The position numbers were made by a program, and so were the translations under genes. Positions 33,405-42,302 of a stretch of DNA of 64,000 nt are shown here, in pieces; within the stretch, counting starts at the first letter, position 1; each line of letters begins with the position of its first letter. Location: positions 124,001 to 188,000 of the forward strand of contig QNUV01000041.1 in NCBI GenBank assembly GCA_003339645.1, written 5' to 3'. The DNA is from Microbacterium arborescens (lineage in GTDB: Bacteria; Actinomycetota; Actinomycetes; Actinomycetales; Microbacteriaceae). The notes beneath the pieces were generated by a model. It did not search any database, was not told the DNA's origin, and was given only the letters and a program-made list of their open reading frames with translations.

Positions 33405-35673
33405 AGAAATCACCGCAGCCGAAGCCGTCCTCGATAACGGCCGCTTCGGCACCCGCACCGTCCGGTTCGAGACCGGACGCCTGGCACAGCAGGCGCAGGG
33501 CGCCGTTGCCGCCTACCTCGACGAGGAGACGATGCTCCTCTCGGCCACCAGCGCCGGCAAGCACCCGCGCGAAGGCTTCGACTTCTTCCCGCTCACCGTC
33601 GACGTCGAAGAGCGTTCGTACGCCGCCGGCAAGATCCCCGGCTCGTTCTTCCGTCGCGAGGGACGCCCCTCGACCGAGGCGATCCTCGTCTGCCGTCTGA
33701 TCGACCGTCCGCTGCGCCCGTCGTTCGTCGACGGCCTGCGCAACGAGGTCCAGATCGTCATCACGGTCCTCTCGATCGCGCCCGGCGAGTACTACGACGC
33801 GCTCGCGATCAACGCGGCGTCCGCTTCGACGCAGATCTCGGGGCTGCCGTTCTCGGGCCCGATCGCCGGTGTCCGCCTGGCACTCGTTCCCGGTCACGGC
33901 GAGCACGAGGACCAGTGGGTCGTCTTCCCGAACCAGAAGGTCGTCGAAGAGGCCGTGTTCGACCTCACCGTCGCCGGCCGGGTCCTCCCCGACGGCGAAG
34001 TGGCCATCATGATGGTCGAGGCCGAGGCGACCGAGGGCAGCTGGAACCTCATCAAGGGCGGCGCCGTCAAGCCGAGCGAAGAGGTCGTCGCACAGGGCCT
34101 CGAGGCCGCGAAGCCCTTCATCAAGCAGCTCGTCGAGGCGCAGGCTTCGATGGCGGCCTCCGCGTCGCGTGAGCCGGGTGTCTACCCCGTCTTCCCGCCG
34201 TACGCCCCCGAGGTCTACGACTTCGTCGCCGAGCGTGCCTACGGCGAGCTGACGAGCGTCTACCAGATCGCCGACAAGCAGGAGCGCCAGAACGCCGACG
34301 ACGCCATCAAGGAGCGCGTCAAGGGCGAGGTCGCCGCTGCCGTCGAGGCCGAGCAGCTCCCGGCATCCGCGCTCGCGGAGTTCTCCGCTGCGTACAAGTC
34401 GGTCACCAAGAAGATCGTCCGCGGCCGCATCCTCAGCGAGGGCGTCCGCATCGACGGTCGCGGCCTGGCCGACATCCGTCCGCTCGACGCCGAGGTGCAG
34501 GTCATCCCGCGCGTCCACGGCTCGGCGATCTTCCAGCGCGGCGAGACCCAGATCCTGGGTGTCACCACGCTGAACATGCTGAAGATGGAGCAGCAGATCG
34601 ACTCGCTGTCGCCCACGACGAGCAAGCGCTACCTGCACCACTACAACTTCCCGCCCTACTCGACCGGTGAGACCGGACGCGTCGGCAGCCCGAAGCGTCG
34701 CGAGATCGGGCACGGCTTCCTCGCCGAGCGCGCCCTCGTGCCGGTGCTGCCCAGCCGCGAGGAGTTCCCGTACGCGATCCGTCAGGTCTCCGAGGCCCTC
34801 GGGTCGAACGGCTCGACCTCGATGGGCTCGGTGTGCGCCTCGACCCTGTCGCTGCTGAACGCCGGTGTGCCCCTGCGCGCCCCGGTCGCGGGCATCGCGA
34901 TGGGTCTCGTCTCCGACCAGGTCGACGGTGAGACCCGCTACGCGGCGCTGACCGACATCCTGGGCGCCGAGGACGCGCTCGGCGACATGGACTTCAAGGT
35001 CGCCGGCACGAGCGAGTTCGTCACGGCCATCCAGCTCGACACGAAGCTCGACGGCATCCCGTCGTCGGTGCTCTCGGCAGCGCTGACCCAGGCCAAGGAG
35101 GCTCGTCTGACGATCCTCGGTGTCCTCAACGCCGCGATCGACAGCCCCGACGAGATGGCGCCCACCGCTCCGCGCGTCATCAGCGTCCAGATCCCGGTCG
35201 ACAAGATCGGCGAGCTGATCGGCCCCAAGGGCAAGACGATCAACTCGATCCAGGACGAGACCGGCGCCGACATCTCGATCGAGGAGGACGGCACCGTCTA
35301 CATCGGCGCCACCGACGGCCCCTCGGCCGAGGCCGCCCGTGCCCGCGTGAACGCGATCGCCAACCCCACCAACCCGGAGGTCGGCGAGCAGTTCCTCGGA
35401 ACCGTCGTGAAGATCGCGACGTTCGGCGCGTTCATCTCGCTCCTGCCCGGCAAGGACGGACTGCTGCACGTCAGCGAGGTCCGCAAGCTCGCCGGCGGCA
35501 AGCGCGTGGAGAACGTCGAGGATGTCCTCGGTGTCGGCCAGAAGATCCTCGTTCGCATCACGAAGATCGACGACCGCGGCAAGCTCTCCCTCGAGCCCGT
35601 TCTCGAAGAGACCGCTGACCAGGACGGCTCGGCCGCAGCGAGCGAGGGCCCGGAGGCTCCCGCCGAAGGCTGA
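33394..35673 (+). CDS. pnp: Polynucleotide phosphorylase
   Basis: 3'-5' phosphorolytic exoribonuclease and polymerase of the RNA degradosome; also the main actinobacterial poly(A)-like tailing enzyme. The 759-residue protein has two RNase PH domains (first [56 protein letters not shown]; second from [10 protein letters not shown] with [16 protein letters not shown] and [20 protein letters not shown]), then KH ([18 protein letters not shown]) and S1 ([28 protein letters not shown]) RNA-binding domains. The start is TTG 33394, because homologues begin MEGPEI and AAGGAGGG lies 6 bases before it. A 6-bp hairpin holds the start. The frame is open far upstream but that is not part of the protein. 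Confidence 0.97.
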   Translation: MEGPEITAAEAVLDNGRFGTRTVRFETGRLAQQAQGAVAAYLDEETMLLSATSAGKHPREGFDFFPLTVDVEERSYAAGKIPGSFFRREGRPSTEAILVCRLIDRPLRPSFVDGLRNEVQIVITVLSIAPGEYYDALAINAASASTQISGLPFSGPIAGVRLALVPGHGEHEDQWVVFPNQKVVEEAVFDLTVAGRVLPDGEVAIMMVEAEATEGSWNLIKGGAVKPSEEVVAQGLEAAKPFIKQLVEAQASMAASASREPGVYPVFPPYAPEVYDFVAERAYGELTSVYQIADKQERQNADDAIKERVKGEVAAAVEAEQLPASALAEFSAAYKSVTKKIVRGRILSEGVRIDGRGLADIRPLDAEVQVIPRVHGSAIFQRGETQILGVTTLNMLKMEQQIDSLSPTTSKRYLHHYNFPPYSTGETGRVGSPKRREIGHGFLAERALVPVLPSREEFPYAIRQVSEALGSNGSTSMGSVCASTLSLLNAGVPLRAPVAGIAMGLVSDQVDGETRYAALTDILGAEDALGDMDFKVAGTSEFVTAIQLDTKLDGIPSSVLSAALTQAKEARLTILGVLNAAIDSPDEMAPTAPRVISVQIPVDKIGELIGPKGKTINSIQDETGADISIEEDGTVYIGATDGPSAEAARARVNAIANPTNPEVGEQFLGTVVKIATFGAFISLLPGKDGLLHVSEVRKLAGGKRVENVEDVLGVGQKILVRITKIDDRGKLSLEPVLEETADQDGSAAASEGPEAPAEG

Positions 35674-35686
35674 TCCTCTGATCGCC

Positions 35687-35721
35687 CGGATGCCCGTCCC
35701 CGTCTCGGGGGCGGGCATCCG
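35687..35721 (+). terminator. Terminator of pnp
   Basis: A 16-bp stem: CGGATGCCCGTCCCCG (35687-35702) and CGGGGGCGGGCATCCG (35706-35721), one G-U pair, loop TCT. It contains the GGATGCC word. Confidence 0.8.
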
Positions 35722-35871
35722 TCGTATCCGGGAGACCGTGATGAAACAGTTATGTGGAATTCACGGCCCGTTCGCGGCAATGCGCGCCCACTGCTGCCGG
35801 GTGTCCTACTCTCGAAGTGCGCGCCGAGGAGCCGCGCCCCGCGATTCCTCGGTGTCGACCGGAGGTGTGTG

Positions 35872-36915
35872 ATGTCGGGGGACCGGGTGGCTCAGGCGGC
35901 ACCCGCTGGTGCGCCCGCCGAGACCGCGGTGCCCGCCGCACCCGCCGTGCATCCCTCCAGCCCGATCCCCGTCCACGGCAAGCCCCTCGGGGCCGACATC
36001 CGCGTCGATCTCGGCGAGACCGGCCTGCGGATCTTCCCTCTGATCCTCGGCGGCTCCGAGTTCGGCTGGACCATCGATCTCGCGGCGAGCCATGCCGTGC
36101 TCGACGCCTACGTGCAGCGTGGCGGAAACGCTCTGCACACCTCGGACGGCTACGCGTCGGGCCGCAGCGAGCACATCATCGGGCGCTGGCTGGCCAGCCG
36201 GGGCAACCGCGACGAGATCGTCGTCACGGTGCGGGTCGGGGGCAACCCGGACAACCCCGGCCTCGGGCCGGTCAATCTCGTGCGGTCGGTGGAGGCTTCG
36301 CTCGGACGCCTCGGCATCGAGCGCATCGATGTGCTCTACCTGGATGCCGCGACCGACGGCGTCACCGCGCTCGAAGACACGCTCGCGACGGCGGAGTGGC
36401 TCGTCGACAGCGGCAAGGTCCGCTCTCTGGGAGCCGCCGGCTACACCGCGATGCAGCTCGTCGAAGCCCGCATCCTGTCGTCCGCGGGCTACCCGCGTTT
36501 CGCCGCCCTCGACGTTGCGTACAACCTCTTGCACCGCTCCGATTTCGACGGCGACCTGCGCTTGATCGCCGGAGCGCAGGGGCTCGCCGTCACACCCTCG
36601 CAGGCTCTCGAGCACGGTTACCTCACCGGGCGTCATCGCGATCGTGCCGGTCTGTCGTCATCGGTACGCGGCTCGCAGCTCGCCGCATGGATGAACCGTC
36701 GCGGCGCCCGGACGCTGAAGGCGCTCGACCGCATCTCGGAGGAGCTGTCGGTCTCGACGGCGGCGATCGCGGTCTCGTGGCTTCTCGCGCAGCGCGTCGT
36801 CACCGCGCCGATCGTCAACGCGAGCCGGCCCGCGCACGTCGACCAGCTCGTGCAGGGTGTCGGCGCCCGGCTCGGCCGCTCGCATCTCGCCGAGATCGCG
36901 CGCGCCGTGGAGTGA
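35872..36915 (+). CDS. Aldo/keto reductase-fold protein with altered catalytic residues
   Basis: A 347-residue (beta/alpha)8 protein of the AKR superfamily. Family landmarks are TGLRIFPLILGGSEFGWT, NALHTSDGYASGRSEHIIGRWL, RSVEASLGRLGIERIDVLYLD, SGKVRSLGAAGYTAMQL and the C-terminal SELVSTAAIAVSWLLAQ-type helix. The Asp and Tyr of the catalytic tetrad are present (SDGY). The usual Lys of the ATK strand is replaced in EIVVTVRVG, and the usual active-site His (LLHW) is replaced in VLYLDAA. It may bind NADPH without reducing carbonyls, or act as a regulator or subunit. GGAGG lies 6 bases before ATG 35872. It is alone between pnp and a phosphatase. Confidence 0.82.
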   Translation: MSGDRVAQAAPAGAPAETAVPAAPAVHPSSPIPVHGKPLGADIRVDLGETGLRIFPLILGGSEFGWTIDLAASHAVLDAYVQRGGNALHTSDGYASGRSEHIIGRWLASRGNRDEIVVTVRVGGNPDNPGLGPVNLVRSVEASLGRLGIERIDVLYLDAATDGVTALEDTLATAEWLVDSGKVRSLGAAGYTAMQLVEARILSSAGYPRFAALDVAYNLLHRSDFDGDLRLIAGAQGLAVTPSQALEHGYLTGRHRDRAGLSSSVRGSQLAAWMNRRGARTLKALDRISEELSVSTAAIAVSWLLAQRVVTAPIVNASRPAHVDQLVQGVGARLGRSHLAEIARAVE

Positions 36916-37000
36916 GCCGATCCGTGATCCCTCGGTCCGGCTGTCGGAGGGGTGACGTAGGGTGGATGGCGCCCTGTTCATCGTTTCGAATCGAGCTTCT

Positions 37001-37600
37001 GTGACGCAGTATCTCTACCTCGTGCGCCACGGAGAGCATCAGGACGCCGAGCACGGTCTCGAAGACGGTCCGCTGTCTCCCCGTGGGCGCCGTCAAGCCG
37101 AGTTGCTGGCCGATCGGATCTCCGGCGTGCCGCTCGACGCGGTGTGGCACTCGCCCCTCGAGCGCGCGCAAGAGACCGCCCGCGCCGTCGCCAAGCGCCT
37201 GCCCTCGCTCTCGCCGCAGGCCTCCTCGCTGCTGTTCGACTGTGTCCCGACCGGTATGACGCCCGAAACGCCTGCCGTCTACGAGCCGTTCTTCGGGTCG
37301 TACACGGAGGCCGAGACCGAGGCGGGCGCGGCGCAGATGGCGGATGCCGTCGGCGAGTTCCTTGCCCGCAAGCCCGACACCCACGAGCTGCTGATCACGC
37401 ACAACTTCGTCATCGCCTGGTTCGTCCGAGAGGTGCTGCAGGCGCCCGACTGGCGCTGGCTCACGATCAACCAGGCGCACTGCGGGCTGACTGTGCTCGC
37501 GCAGCGTCCCGGCCGCCCTTGGACGATGGTGTCGCACAACGACCTCTCGCACCTCCCGGTCGAGCTGCGCACCGGCCTTCCCGACATCCTGCCCGTCTGA
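37001..37600 (+). CDS. Histidine phosphatase family protein
   Basis: Phosphoglycerate-mutase-like phosphatase of 199 residues. The catalytic motif YLVRHGEHQDAE carries the phospho-accepting His. The second active-site His sits in ELLITHNFVIAWF. ISGVPLDAVWHSPLERAQETA holds the supporting Arg. GTG 37001 is preferred because the barrel strand starts there. A TAGGGT -10 at 36958 lies upstream, and a longer GTG start at 36962 in the same frame is possible. The physiological substrate is not predictable. The next gene starts 5 bases after its stop. Confidence 0.87.
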   Translation: MTQYLYLVRHGEHQDAEHGLEDGPLSPRGRRQAELLADRISGVPLDAVWHSPLERAQETARAVAKRLPSLSPQASSLLFDCVPTGMTPETPAVYEPFFGSYTEAETEAGAAQMADAVGEFLARKPDTHELLITHNFVIAWFVREVLQAPDWRWLTINQAHCGLTVLAQRPGRPWTMVSHNDLSHLPVELRTGLPDILPV

Positions 37601-37604
37601 GCCG

Positions 37605-38180
37605 ATGGCCGACGAGTCCGGCAACCCCGCGCAGCTCCGGCCGCACGATCCGGTGTGGGCCGTCGAGGCCCGCACGATTCTCGATCGTGTCCGGGCAGCG
37701 CTCGACGGGCTGCCGGGAGCGGATGCCGCCCGCTTCGACCACATCGGGTCGACGGCGGTTCCAGAACTCGATGCCAAGCCGATCATCGACCTCCAGGTCA
37801 GCATCCTTCCGCTGCCCTCCGAAGACGACCTGAGCGCTCGACTGGTCCCTGCGGGCTTCCGCCGCGCGTGGGGGTCGCGCCCCGACTCGCCGGGCGTCAG
37901 CCGCGACATCCCTCGGGGCGCCGATGACATCCCCGCCGACGTCTGGGAGAAGCGGCTCTACGCCGCGTCCGGCGCCGACGTGATCCTGCACGTGCGCCGC
38001 TCGGATTCGCCGTGGGCGCGCGAGACCGTGCGATTCCGCGACGCGCTGTGCTCGGACCCCGTGCTCCGCGCTCGCTATCAGGATCTCAAGCGTCGGCTGT
38101 CGGCCGCGAACGCGGGCAAAGCCGATTACGACGACTACACCCGAGCGAAGACGGCGTTCTTCAGCGACATGCGCGGCTGA
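37605..38180 (+). CDS. GrpB/UPF0157 family protein
   Basis: A 191-residue protein of the GrpB family, which has a nucleotidyltransferase-like fold. The diagnostic stretch is FDHIGSTAVPELDAKPIIDLQVSI, with G-S and the D-x-Q strand corresponding to the catalytic-type aspartates. The C-terminal SDPVLRARYQDLKRRLSAAN and YTRAKTAFFSDM close the domain. Its function is unclear; some relatives are fused to dephospho-CoA kinase, but this copy is stand-alone. It probably shares a transcript with the phosphatase gene 4 bases upstream. Confidence 0.87.
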   Translation: MADESGNPAQLRPHDPVWAVEARTILDRVRAALDGLPGADAARFDHIGSTAVPELDAKPIIDLQVSILPLPSEDDLSARLVPAGFRRAWGSRPDSPGVSRDIPRGADDIPADVWEKRLYAASGADVILHVRRSDSPWARETVRFRDALCSDPVLRARYQDLKRRLSAANAGKADYDDYTRAKTAFFSDMRG

Positions 38181-38244
38181 GTCGCGGCGTGAGACCGCCT
38201 CCCGTCGATTGGACCTGGCGCTCACCGAACCGGAGAATCGATCG

Positions 38245-39066
38245 GTGCTCGATGGTCCTCTGCTCGCCGACTGGCTTCCCGTCTCCGTCTCGGCGCTGAT
38301 CTTCCTCGTCGTGGCGGCCGGGGTGGCTGGATGGGTCGACGCGGTCGTCGGCGGGGGAGGGCTGATTCAGCTTCCCGCGCTCGTGATCGGCGTGCCGAAG
38401 GATGTCGCCACGCCGTTCATCCTCGGAACGAACAAGCTGTCGTCCTTCGCGGGCACGCTCTCGGCGAGCTGGGTCTACCTGCGGCGCATCCGGGTGCAGC
38501 TCGTGCTGCTCGTGCCGCTCGTGGCCGGAGCTTTCGGCGGATCGGCCGTGGGGGCGGCGCTGTCGCGCTACGTCCCGAGGGAGCTCCTGACCCCGATCGT
38601 TCTCGTCGCCGTCGTCGCGGTCGCGATCTACACGCTGCTCAAGCCCAAGATGGGCCTGCATCACGAGCCGCGCCACGAATCCCGGGCGGCGATCGTGTGG
38701 CGCTCGGCGCTCATCGGACTCGTCGTGGGGTTCTACGACGGCATCCTCGGTCCCGGCACCGGTTCGTTCTTCGTCATCCTCCTCGTCGCCGTGCTCGGGT
38801 ACGGCTTCCTGCAGGCGAGCGTCAACGCGAAGATCGCCAACCTCACCACGAACCTCGCAGCGCTCCTCGTCTACGGGGTGCATGGTGAGATCCTGCTGCT
38901 CCTGGCCGTCGTGATGGCCGCGGCGAACATGACCGGCGGGTTCATCGGCGCGCGCATGGCGACGAAGAACGGCAGCGGTTTCGTGCGCATCGTGTTCCTC
39001 GTCGTCCTGTCGATCCTGGTCGTCAAGCTCGCCTGGGACACGTTCGTGCAGTTCGCGCCCGCGTAG
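38245..39066 (+). CDS. TauE/SafE family sulfite/organosulfur permease
   Basis: Membrane transporter of the TSUP family, 273 residues with seven to eight helices. Each half has the family motif: GWVDAVVGGGGLIQLPAL near the N-terminus and VVGFYDGILGPGTGSFFVI in the second half. Substrates in the family are sulfite, sulfoacetate or other sulfonates; none is suggested by the neighbours. GTG 38245 is chosen over TTG 38209 because GGAGA lies at a normal distance; the earlier start would add 12 non-hydrophobic residues. Its stop TAG is part of the dapB -10 hexamer. Confidence 0.85.
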   Translation: MLDGPLLADWLPVSVSALIFLVVAAGVAGWVDAVVGGGGLIQLPALVIGVPKDVATPFILGTNKLSSFAGTLSASWVYLRRIRVQLVLLVPLVAGAFGGSAVGAALSRYVPRELLTPIVLVAVVAVAIYTLLKPKMGLHHEPRHESRAAIVWRSALIGLVVGFYDGILGPGTGSFFVILLVAVLGYGFLQASVNAKIANLTTNLAALLVYGVHGEILLLLAVVMAAANMTGGFIGARMATKNGSGFVRIVFLVVLSILVVKLAWDTFVQFAPA

Positions 39067-39069
39067 GCT
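39064..39069 (+). promoter_or_regulatory. -10 element for leaderless dapB
   Basis: TAGGCT begins with the stop codon TAG of the permease gene and ends 7 bases before the dapB ATG. Confidence 0.6.
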
Positions 39070-39076
39070 GGTGGTC

Positions 39077-39892
39077 ATGACCACGCGCGTGGCCCTCGTG
39101 GGCGGTACCGGAAAGCTCGGCGGCATCATCCGAGACGTCATCGAGGCATCCGATGGCTTCGAGATCTGCGCGGTCCTGACCAGTCGCAGCAGTCTCGACG
39201 AGCTCGACGGCGCCGACCTCGTCGTCGACGCGTCGACCCCCGCCGTGTCGACGGATGTGGTCCGGGCGGCCGTCGAGCGCGGCATCAACGTGCTCGTCGG
39301 CACATCGGGGTGGTCCCAGGAGCGCATCGCCCAGGTCCGGCCCGCGGTCGAAGCTGCCGGTGTCGGTGTGGTCTTCATCCCCAACTTCTCGCTCGGGTCC
39401 GTCGTCGGCAGCGCTCTCGCCGCGGCAGCGGCTGCGCTCTTCCCGTCGATCGAGATCATCGAGGCCCATCGCGAGACGAAGGTCGACTCGCCCAGTGGCA
39501 CCGCGGTCCGCACGGCCGAGCTCATCGCCGCGGCCCGCGCCGGGGTCGGCCCGGTCGAGTCGCCGCACGCCGATCAGCGCGCCCGCGGACAGAAGGTCGC
39601 GAGCGTCCCGATCCACTCGCTGCGTCGGCCGGGCGTCGTCGCCCGTCAGGAGACCATCCTCTCGGGACCGGGTGAGGCGCTGTCGATCGTGCACGACACG
39701 ATCGATCCGGCGCGCGCGTACGAGCCCGGTATCCGCATCGCGCTCGACGCAACGCGGGGGGCCCGGGGGATCACCGTCGGTCTCGACAGCTTCATCGACA
39801 TCGGCATCCGCCCGCCGTCGGCACCGGCGCCGACGGGCCCGGCCGACGAGGGCGACGTTCCCGGCCAGGTCGCGCGCGTCACCGGAGCATGA
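39077..39892 (+). CDS. dapB: 4-Hydroxy-tetrahydrodipicolinate reductase
   Basis: NAD(P)H-dependent reductase of lysine/meso-diaminopimelate synthesis. The 271-residue protein opens with the Rossmann loop RVALVGGTGKLGGIIRDVIE. The active-site segment is IIEAHRETKVDSPSGTA; the family usually has HH, and here the second His is Arg, as in some actinobacteria. The catalytic first His and the substrate Lys/Ser-Gly-Thr are kept. GTSGWSQERIAQV and SIVHDTIDPARAYEPGI complete the domain. Expression is likely leaderless from TAGGCT. dapA and dapF are at 44.9 and 60.1 kb. The C-terminal 25 residues are a nonconserved Pro/Ala tail. Confidence 0.94.
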   Translation: MTTRVALVGGTGKLGGIIRDVIEASDGFEICAVLTSRSSLDELDGADLVVDASTPAVSTDVVRAAVERGINVLVGTSGWSQERIAQVRPAVEAAGVGVVFIPNFSLGSVVGSALAAAAAALFPSIEIIEAHRETKVDSPSGTAVRTAELIAAARAGVGPVESPHADQRARGQKVASVPIHSLRRPGVVARQETILSGPGEALSIVHDTIDPARAYEPGIRIALDATRGARGITVGLDSFIDIGIRPPSAPAPTGPADEGDVPGQVARVTGA

Positions 39893-40338
39893 GCACCCGC
39901 ATCCTGACGCTGATCATGGCGGCGCTGCTCGCGCTGTACATCGTCTTCGTCGCGCAGCGCGCCGTGCTCCTGGTCATGACCGGCGAGCCCGTGGGTGTCG
40001 TGATGGGCGTCGCGCTCATCGTGCTGCCGGTCATCGCGGCCTGGGCGCTCTGGCGCGAGTTGGCGTTCGGTGCGGGCGCGTCCCGGCTCGGCCGACGCCT
40101 CGAGCAGGAGTCGGCGCTGCCGGAGGAGAGCCTCGACCTGTCGCCGAGCGGCCGGCCCGATCGCGCTGAGGCCGACGCTCTCTTCCCGCGGTACCGCGAG
40201 GCCGTCGAGGACGCACCCGAGGACTGGCGCGCCTGGTTCCGGCTCGGGCTCGCCTACGACGGCGCCGGCGACCGGCGCCGCGCCCGGCAGGCGGTGCGCA
40301 CGGCGATCTCTCTCGAGCGCGCCGAGCGGCGCGTCTGA
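39889..40338 (+). CDS. Membrane protein with a tetratricopeptide-like tail
   Basis: A 149-residue protein: two N-terminal hydrophobic helices (ILTLIMAALLALYIVFVAQRAVLLV and GVALIVLPVIAAWALW), then a cytosolic part that ends in one TPR-like repeat (EDWRAWFRLGLAYDGAGDRRRARQAVRTAISLERAE). The start overlaps the dapB stop (ATGA), so translation is coupled. The family is hypothetical and follows dapB in related genomes. The TPR could bind a protein partner. No enzymatic motif. Confidence 0.78.
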   Translation: MSTRILTLIMAALLALYIVFVAQRAVLLVMTGEPVGVVMGVALIVLPVIAAWALWRELAFGAGASRLGRRLEQESALPEESLDLSPSGRPDRAEADALFPRYREAVEDAPEDWRAWFRLGLAYDGAGDRRRARQAVRTAISLERAERRV

Positions 40339-40339
40339 C

Positions 40340-41254
40340 TCAGCGGGGCGGGACGACGGCGCGGACGGCGTCCTCGACGCGCTCGTGCGTGAACACGAAG
40401 CCCGACTTCTGCAGCACGGCGGGAGCCACGTCGGTGTCGTTGGTCAGCAGCGCCTCGGTGGCGTCGCTCCCGAGCACGAGCCGCAGCCCCCACTCGGGAG
40501 CGCGGACCAGATACGGGCGGTTCATCCTCATAGCGAGGGCGAAGCCCAGGTCGTTGGCCGTCGCGCGCGTCGGTCCGGTGAGGTTGACGGGACCGGCGAC
40601 GTCGGCGTCGATGAGGTGGCGGATGGCGGCGACCTCGTCGACGAGCGAGATCCAGGGCCACACCTGCGTGCCTCGACCGATCGGACCCGACAGACCCGCC
40701 CGGGTCAGCAGCATGAGCGGCTTCAGCACGCCTTCGGGATGCACGACCGGCGCCGTACGCAGGAGGACCACGCGCGCCTGCTCACGAGCGGTCAGTGCGG
40801 CCGCCTCCCACTCACCGCACAGGTCCGCGAGGAAGGAATCGCCGCGGGGTGCGGTCTCGGTCATCCGGACGCCGGGACGCGTGGGGTAGTAGCCGACAGC
40901 CGAGGACGACAGGAACGCCGGAGCATCCGATCCGAGGGCACGGACGGCCCTCGCGAGGGTCTCCGTCGGAAGCAGTCGCGACCACACCAGCTCGTGCTTG
41001 TAGGAACGCGTCCACGGGAACCGGCCGATGCTCGCGCCGTTGAGGCCCACCACGGCGCGAGCGCCGTCGAGGACGCCGGGATCGAGCGGACGCTCCCCGG
41101 GGAACCACTGGACTTCGTCGGCCGCGATGGGGGAGCGGCGGACGAGGCGCGTGACCTCGATCCCGTCCTCGTGCAGCGCGTCGACGAGGGCGCGTCCGAT
41201 CAGACCGGACGCGCCCGCGACGACGACGCGGCCCGCGGAGCCCTGATCAGCCAA
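40340..41254 (-). CDS. TIGR01777-type NAD-dependent epimerase/oxidoreductase
   Basis: Extended short-chain dehydrogenase of 304 residues. The Rossmann loop is VVVAGASGLIGRALVDAL. AVVGLNGASIGRFPWT and FLSSSAVGYYPTRPG carry the Ser-x-Tyr-like centre of this subfamily. WPWISLVDEVAAIRHLIDADVAGPVNLTGP and the C-terminal LLTNDTDVAPAVLQKSGFVFTH are highly diagnostic. The substrate is unknown; the family is widespread (YfcH-like). It starts 8 bases inside the end of the OsmC gene and is probably part of a two-gene unit. Confidence 0.87.
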   Translation of the reverse strand: MADQGSAGRVVVAGASGLIGRALVDALHEDGIEVTRLVRRSPIAADEVQWFPGERPLDPGVLDGARAVVGLNGASIGRFPWTRSYKHELVWSRLLPTETLARAVRALGSDAPAFLSSSAVGYYPTRPGVRMTETAPRGDSFLADLCGEWEAAALTAREQARVVLLRTAPVVHPEGVLKPLMLLTRAGLSGPIGRGTQVWPWISLVDEVAAIRHLIDADVAGPVNLTGPTRATANDLGFALAMRMNRPYLVRAPEWGLRLVLGSDATEALLTNDTDVAPAVLQKSGFVFTHERVEDAVRAVVPPR

Positions 41255-41672
41255 GCGTGGCCTCGAGGGTGATCTCGATGCCGGCGAGGGCGGCCGATAC
41301 AGGGCATCCGCTCTTGGCCTCCTGCGCCAGCCGATCGAAGTCCTCGGCAGACAGTCCCGGGACGACGGCGTTGACGTTGAGATGAGAACCGGTGATGCCC
41401 GTGCCCGGGATGAAGGTGACCGATGCCGTGGTCTCGACCGACTCGGGCGGCGTGCCGTTCTCGGCCAGCGCGTGGGAGAGGGCCATCGAGAAGCACGAGG
41501 AGTGCGCGGCGGCGATCAGCTCCTCGGGCGTCGTCACCGCGCTCGAGCCTTCGCTGCGCGCCTTCCAGTTGACCTCGAAGGGTCCCTGGTTCGAGCTCTC
41601 CAGGGCGATCTGACCGGATCCCTCCGTGAGGCTGCCCTTCCAGCTGGTGGTTGCTTCGCTCGTGACGCTCAT
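41247..41672 (-). CDS. OsmC/Ohr-family peroxiredoxin
   Basis: Thiol peroxidase that reduces organic hydroperoxides, 141 residues. The two reactive cysteines are in AAHSSCFSMALSHAL and AKSGCPVSAAL. The peroxidatic Arg is in the N-terminal EVNWKARSEG loop. AGGAGAG sits just before the ATG at 41672; an in-frame ATG 15 bases upstream is less well placed. A minus-strand TAGGCT near 41744 is the probable promoter. It overlaps the downstream oxidoreductase gene by 8 bases. Confidence 0.9.
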   Translation of the reverse strand: MSVTSEATTSWKGSLTEGSGQIALESSNQGPFEVNWKARSEGSSAVTTPEELIAAAHSSCFSMALSHALAENGTPPESVETTASVTFIPGTGITGSHLNVNAVVPGLSAEDFDRLAQEAKSGCPVSAALAGIEITLEATLG

Positions 41673-41793
41673 GACTCTCCTCTTCACAGGCGGCAGATGA
41701 CGTGCCGCTTCGAGACGGCGCGGGGTGCGCTTGCGTCGAGCCTAGGTCGGCGGGGGCTTCGCCGGAACGTCTTGACAGTTTCCGCCCGCCAGC

Positions 41794-42228
41794 TCAGACC
41801 GAGGCGGAGTCGGCCCGCAGCCTCAGGATCTCGAGCTGCACGACATCCCGTCGAGGTGCACCGCCGAAACGCGTGCGCACGACGCCTCGCCCGTCGAGGA
41901 TGAGCGTGGTGGGCGTCTGCGCGATCCGGAAGCGACGCGCGATGTCGGGGCGATCGGTCACGTCGACGTCGAGATGGACGACGTCGTCGCAGTCGCGAGC
42001 CATCTCCGCGAGTGTGCGGTGCACGGCCGGGCAGCGATGACAGGTCTCGGTGCTGAACTGCAGGAGCGTGGCGGTCCGGCCCAGCGCGTCGGGATCAGCG
42101 CCGAGTCGACGCGGGTCGACGACATCGAAACGGGCGATGGGGTAGGGGCGCGAGGCGCGCCACCGCACGAAGACTCCGATCCCACCTGTTACCGCTAACA
42201 GGCAGGCCAGGACGACCGCCACCGCCAT
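41794..42228 (-). CDS. Membrane-anchored thioredoxin-like protein
   Basis: A 144-residue protein with an N-terminal membrane helix (MAVAVVLACLLAVTGGIGVFV) and a thioredoxin fold. The active-site motif is CHRC in FSTETCHRCPAVHRTL, not the usual CGPC. The cis-proline segment is RRFRIAQTPTTLILDGRG. The soluble domain lacks further membrane segments. Orientation of the anchor is uncertain; the following basic cluster (RWRAS) favours a cytoplasmic thioredoxin domain. TACTGT near 42250 is a candidate -10. It is divergent from thyX. Confidence 0.8.
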   Translation of the reverse strand: MAVAVVLACLLAVTGGIGVFVRWRASRPYPIARFDVVDPRRLGADPDALGRTATLLQFSTETCHRCPAVHRTLAEMARDCDDVVHLDVDVTDRPDIARRFRIAQTPTTLILDGRGVVRTRFGGAPRRDVVQLEILRLRADSASV

Positions 42229-42290
42229 GAGTTCCACAACAGCCCACAGTAGACCGTCGCGAGCGGCCGGGAGCACTCGGGCGCCGGGGG

Positions 42291-42296
42291 TAATCT
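42291..42296 (+). promoter_or_regulatory. -10 element for leaderless thyX
   Basis: TAATCT ends 6 bases before the GTG at 42303. Confidence 0.6.
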
Positions 42297-42302
42297 GAAG
42301 CT

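Noticed and set aside
33187-35718. 843-codon open frame antisense to pnp
   Set aside because: pnp is certain on the plus strand; the antisense product is Asp/Val/Leu/Arg-biased with no domain.
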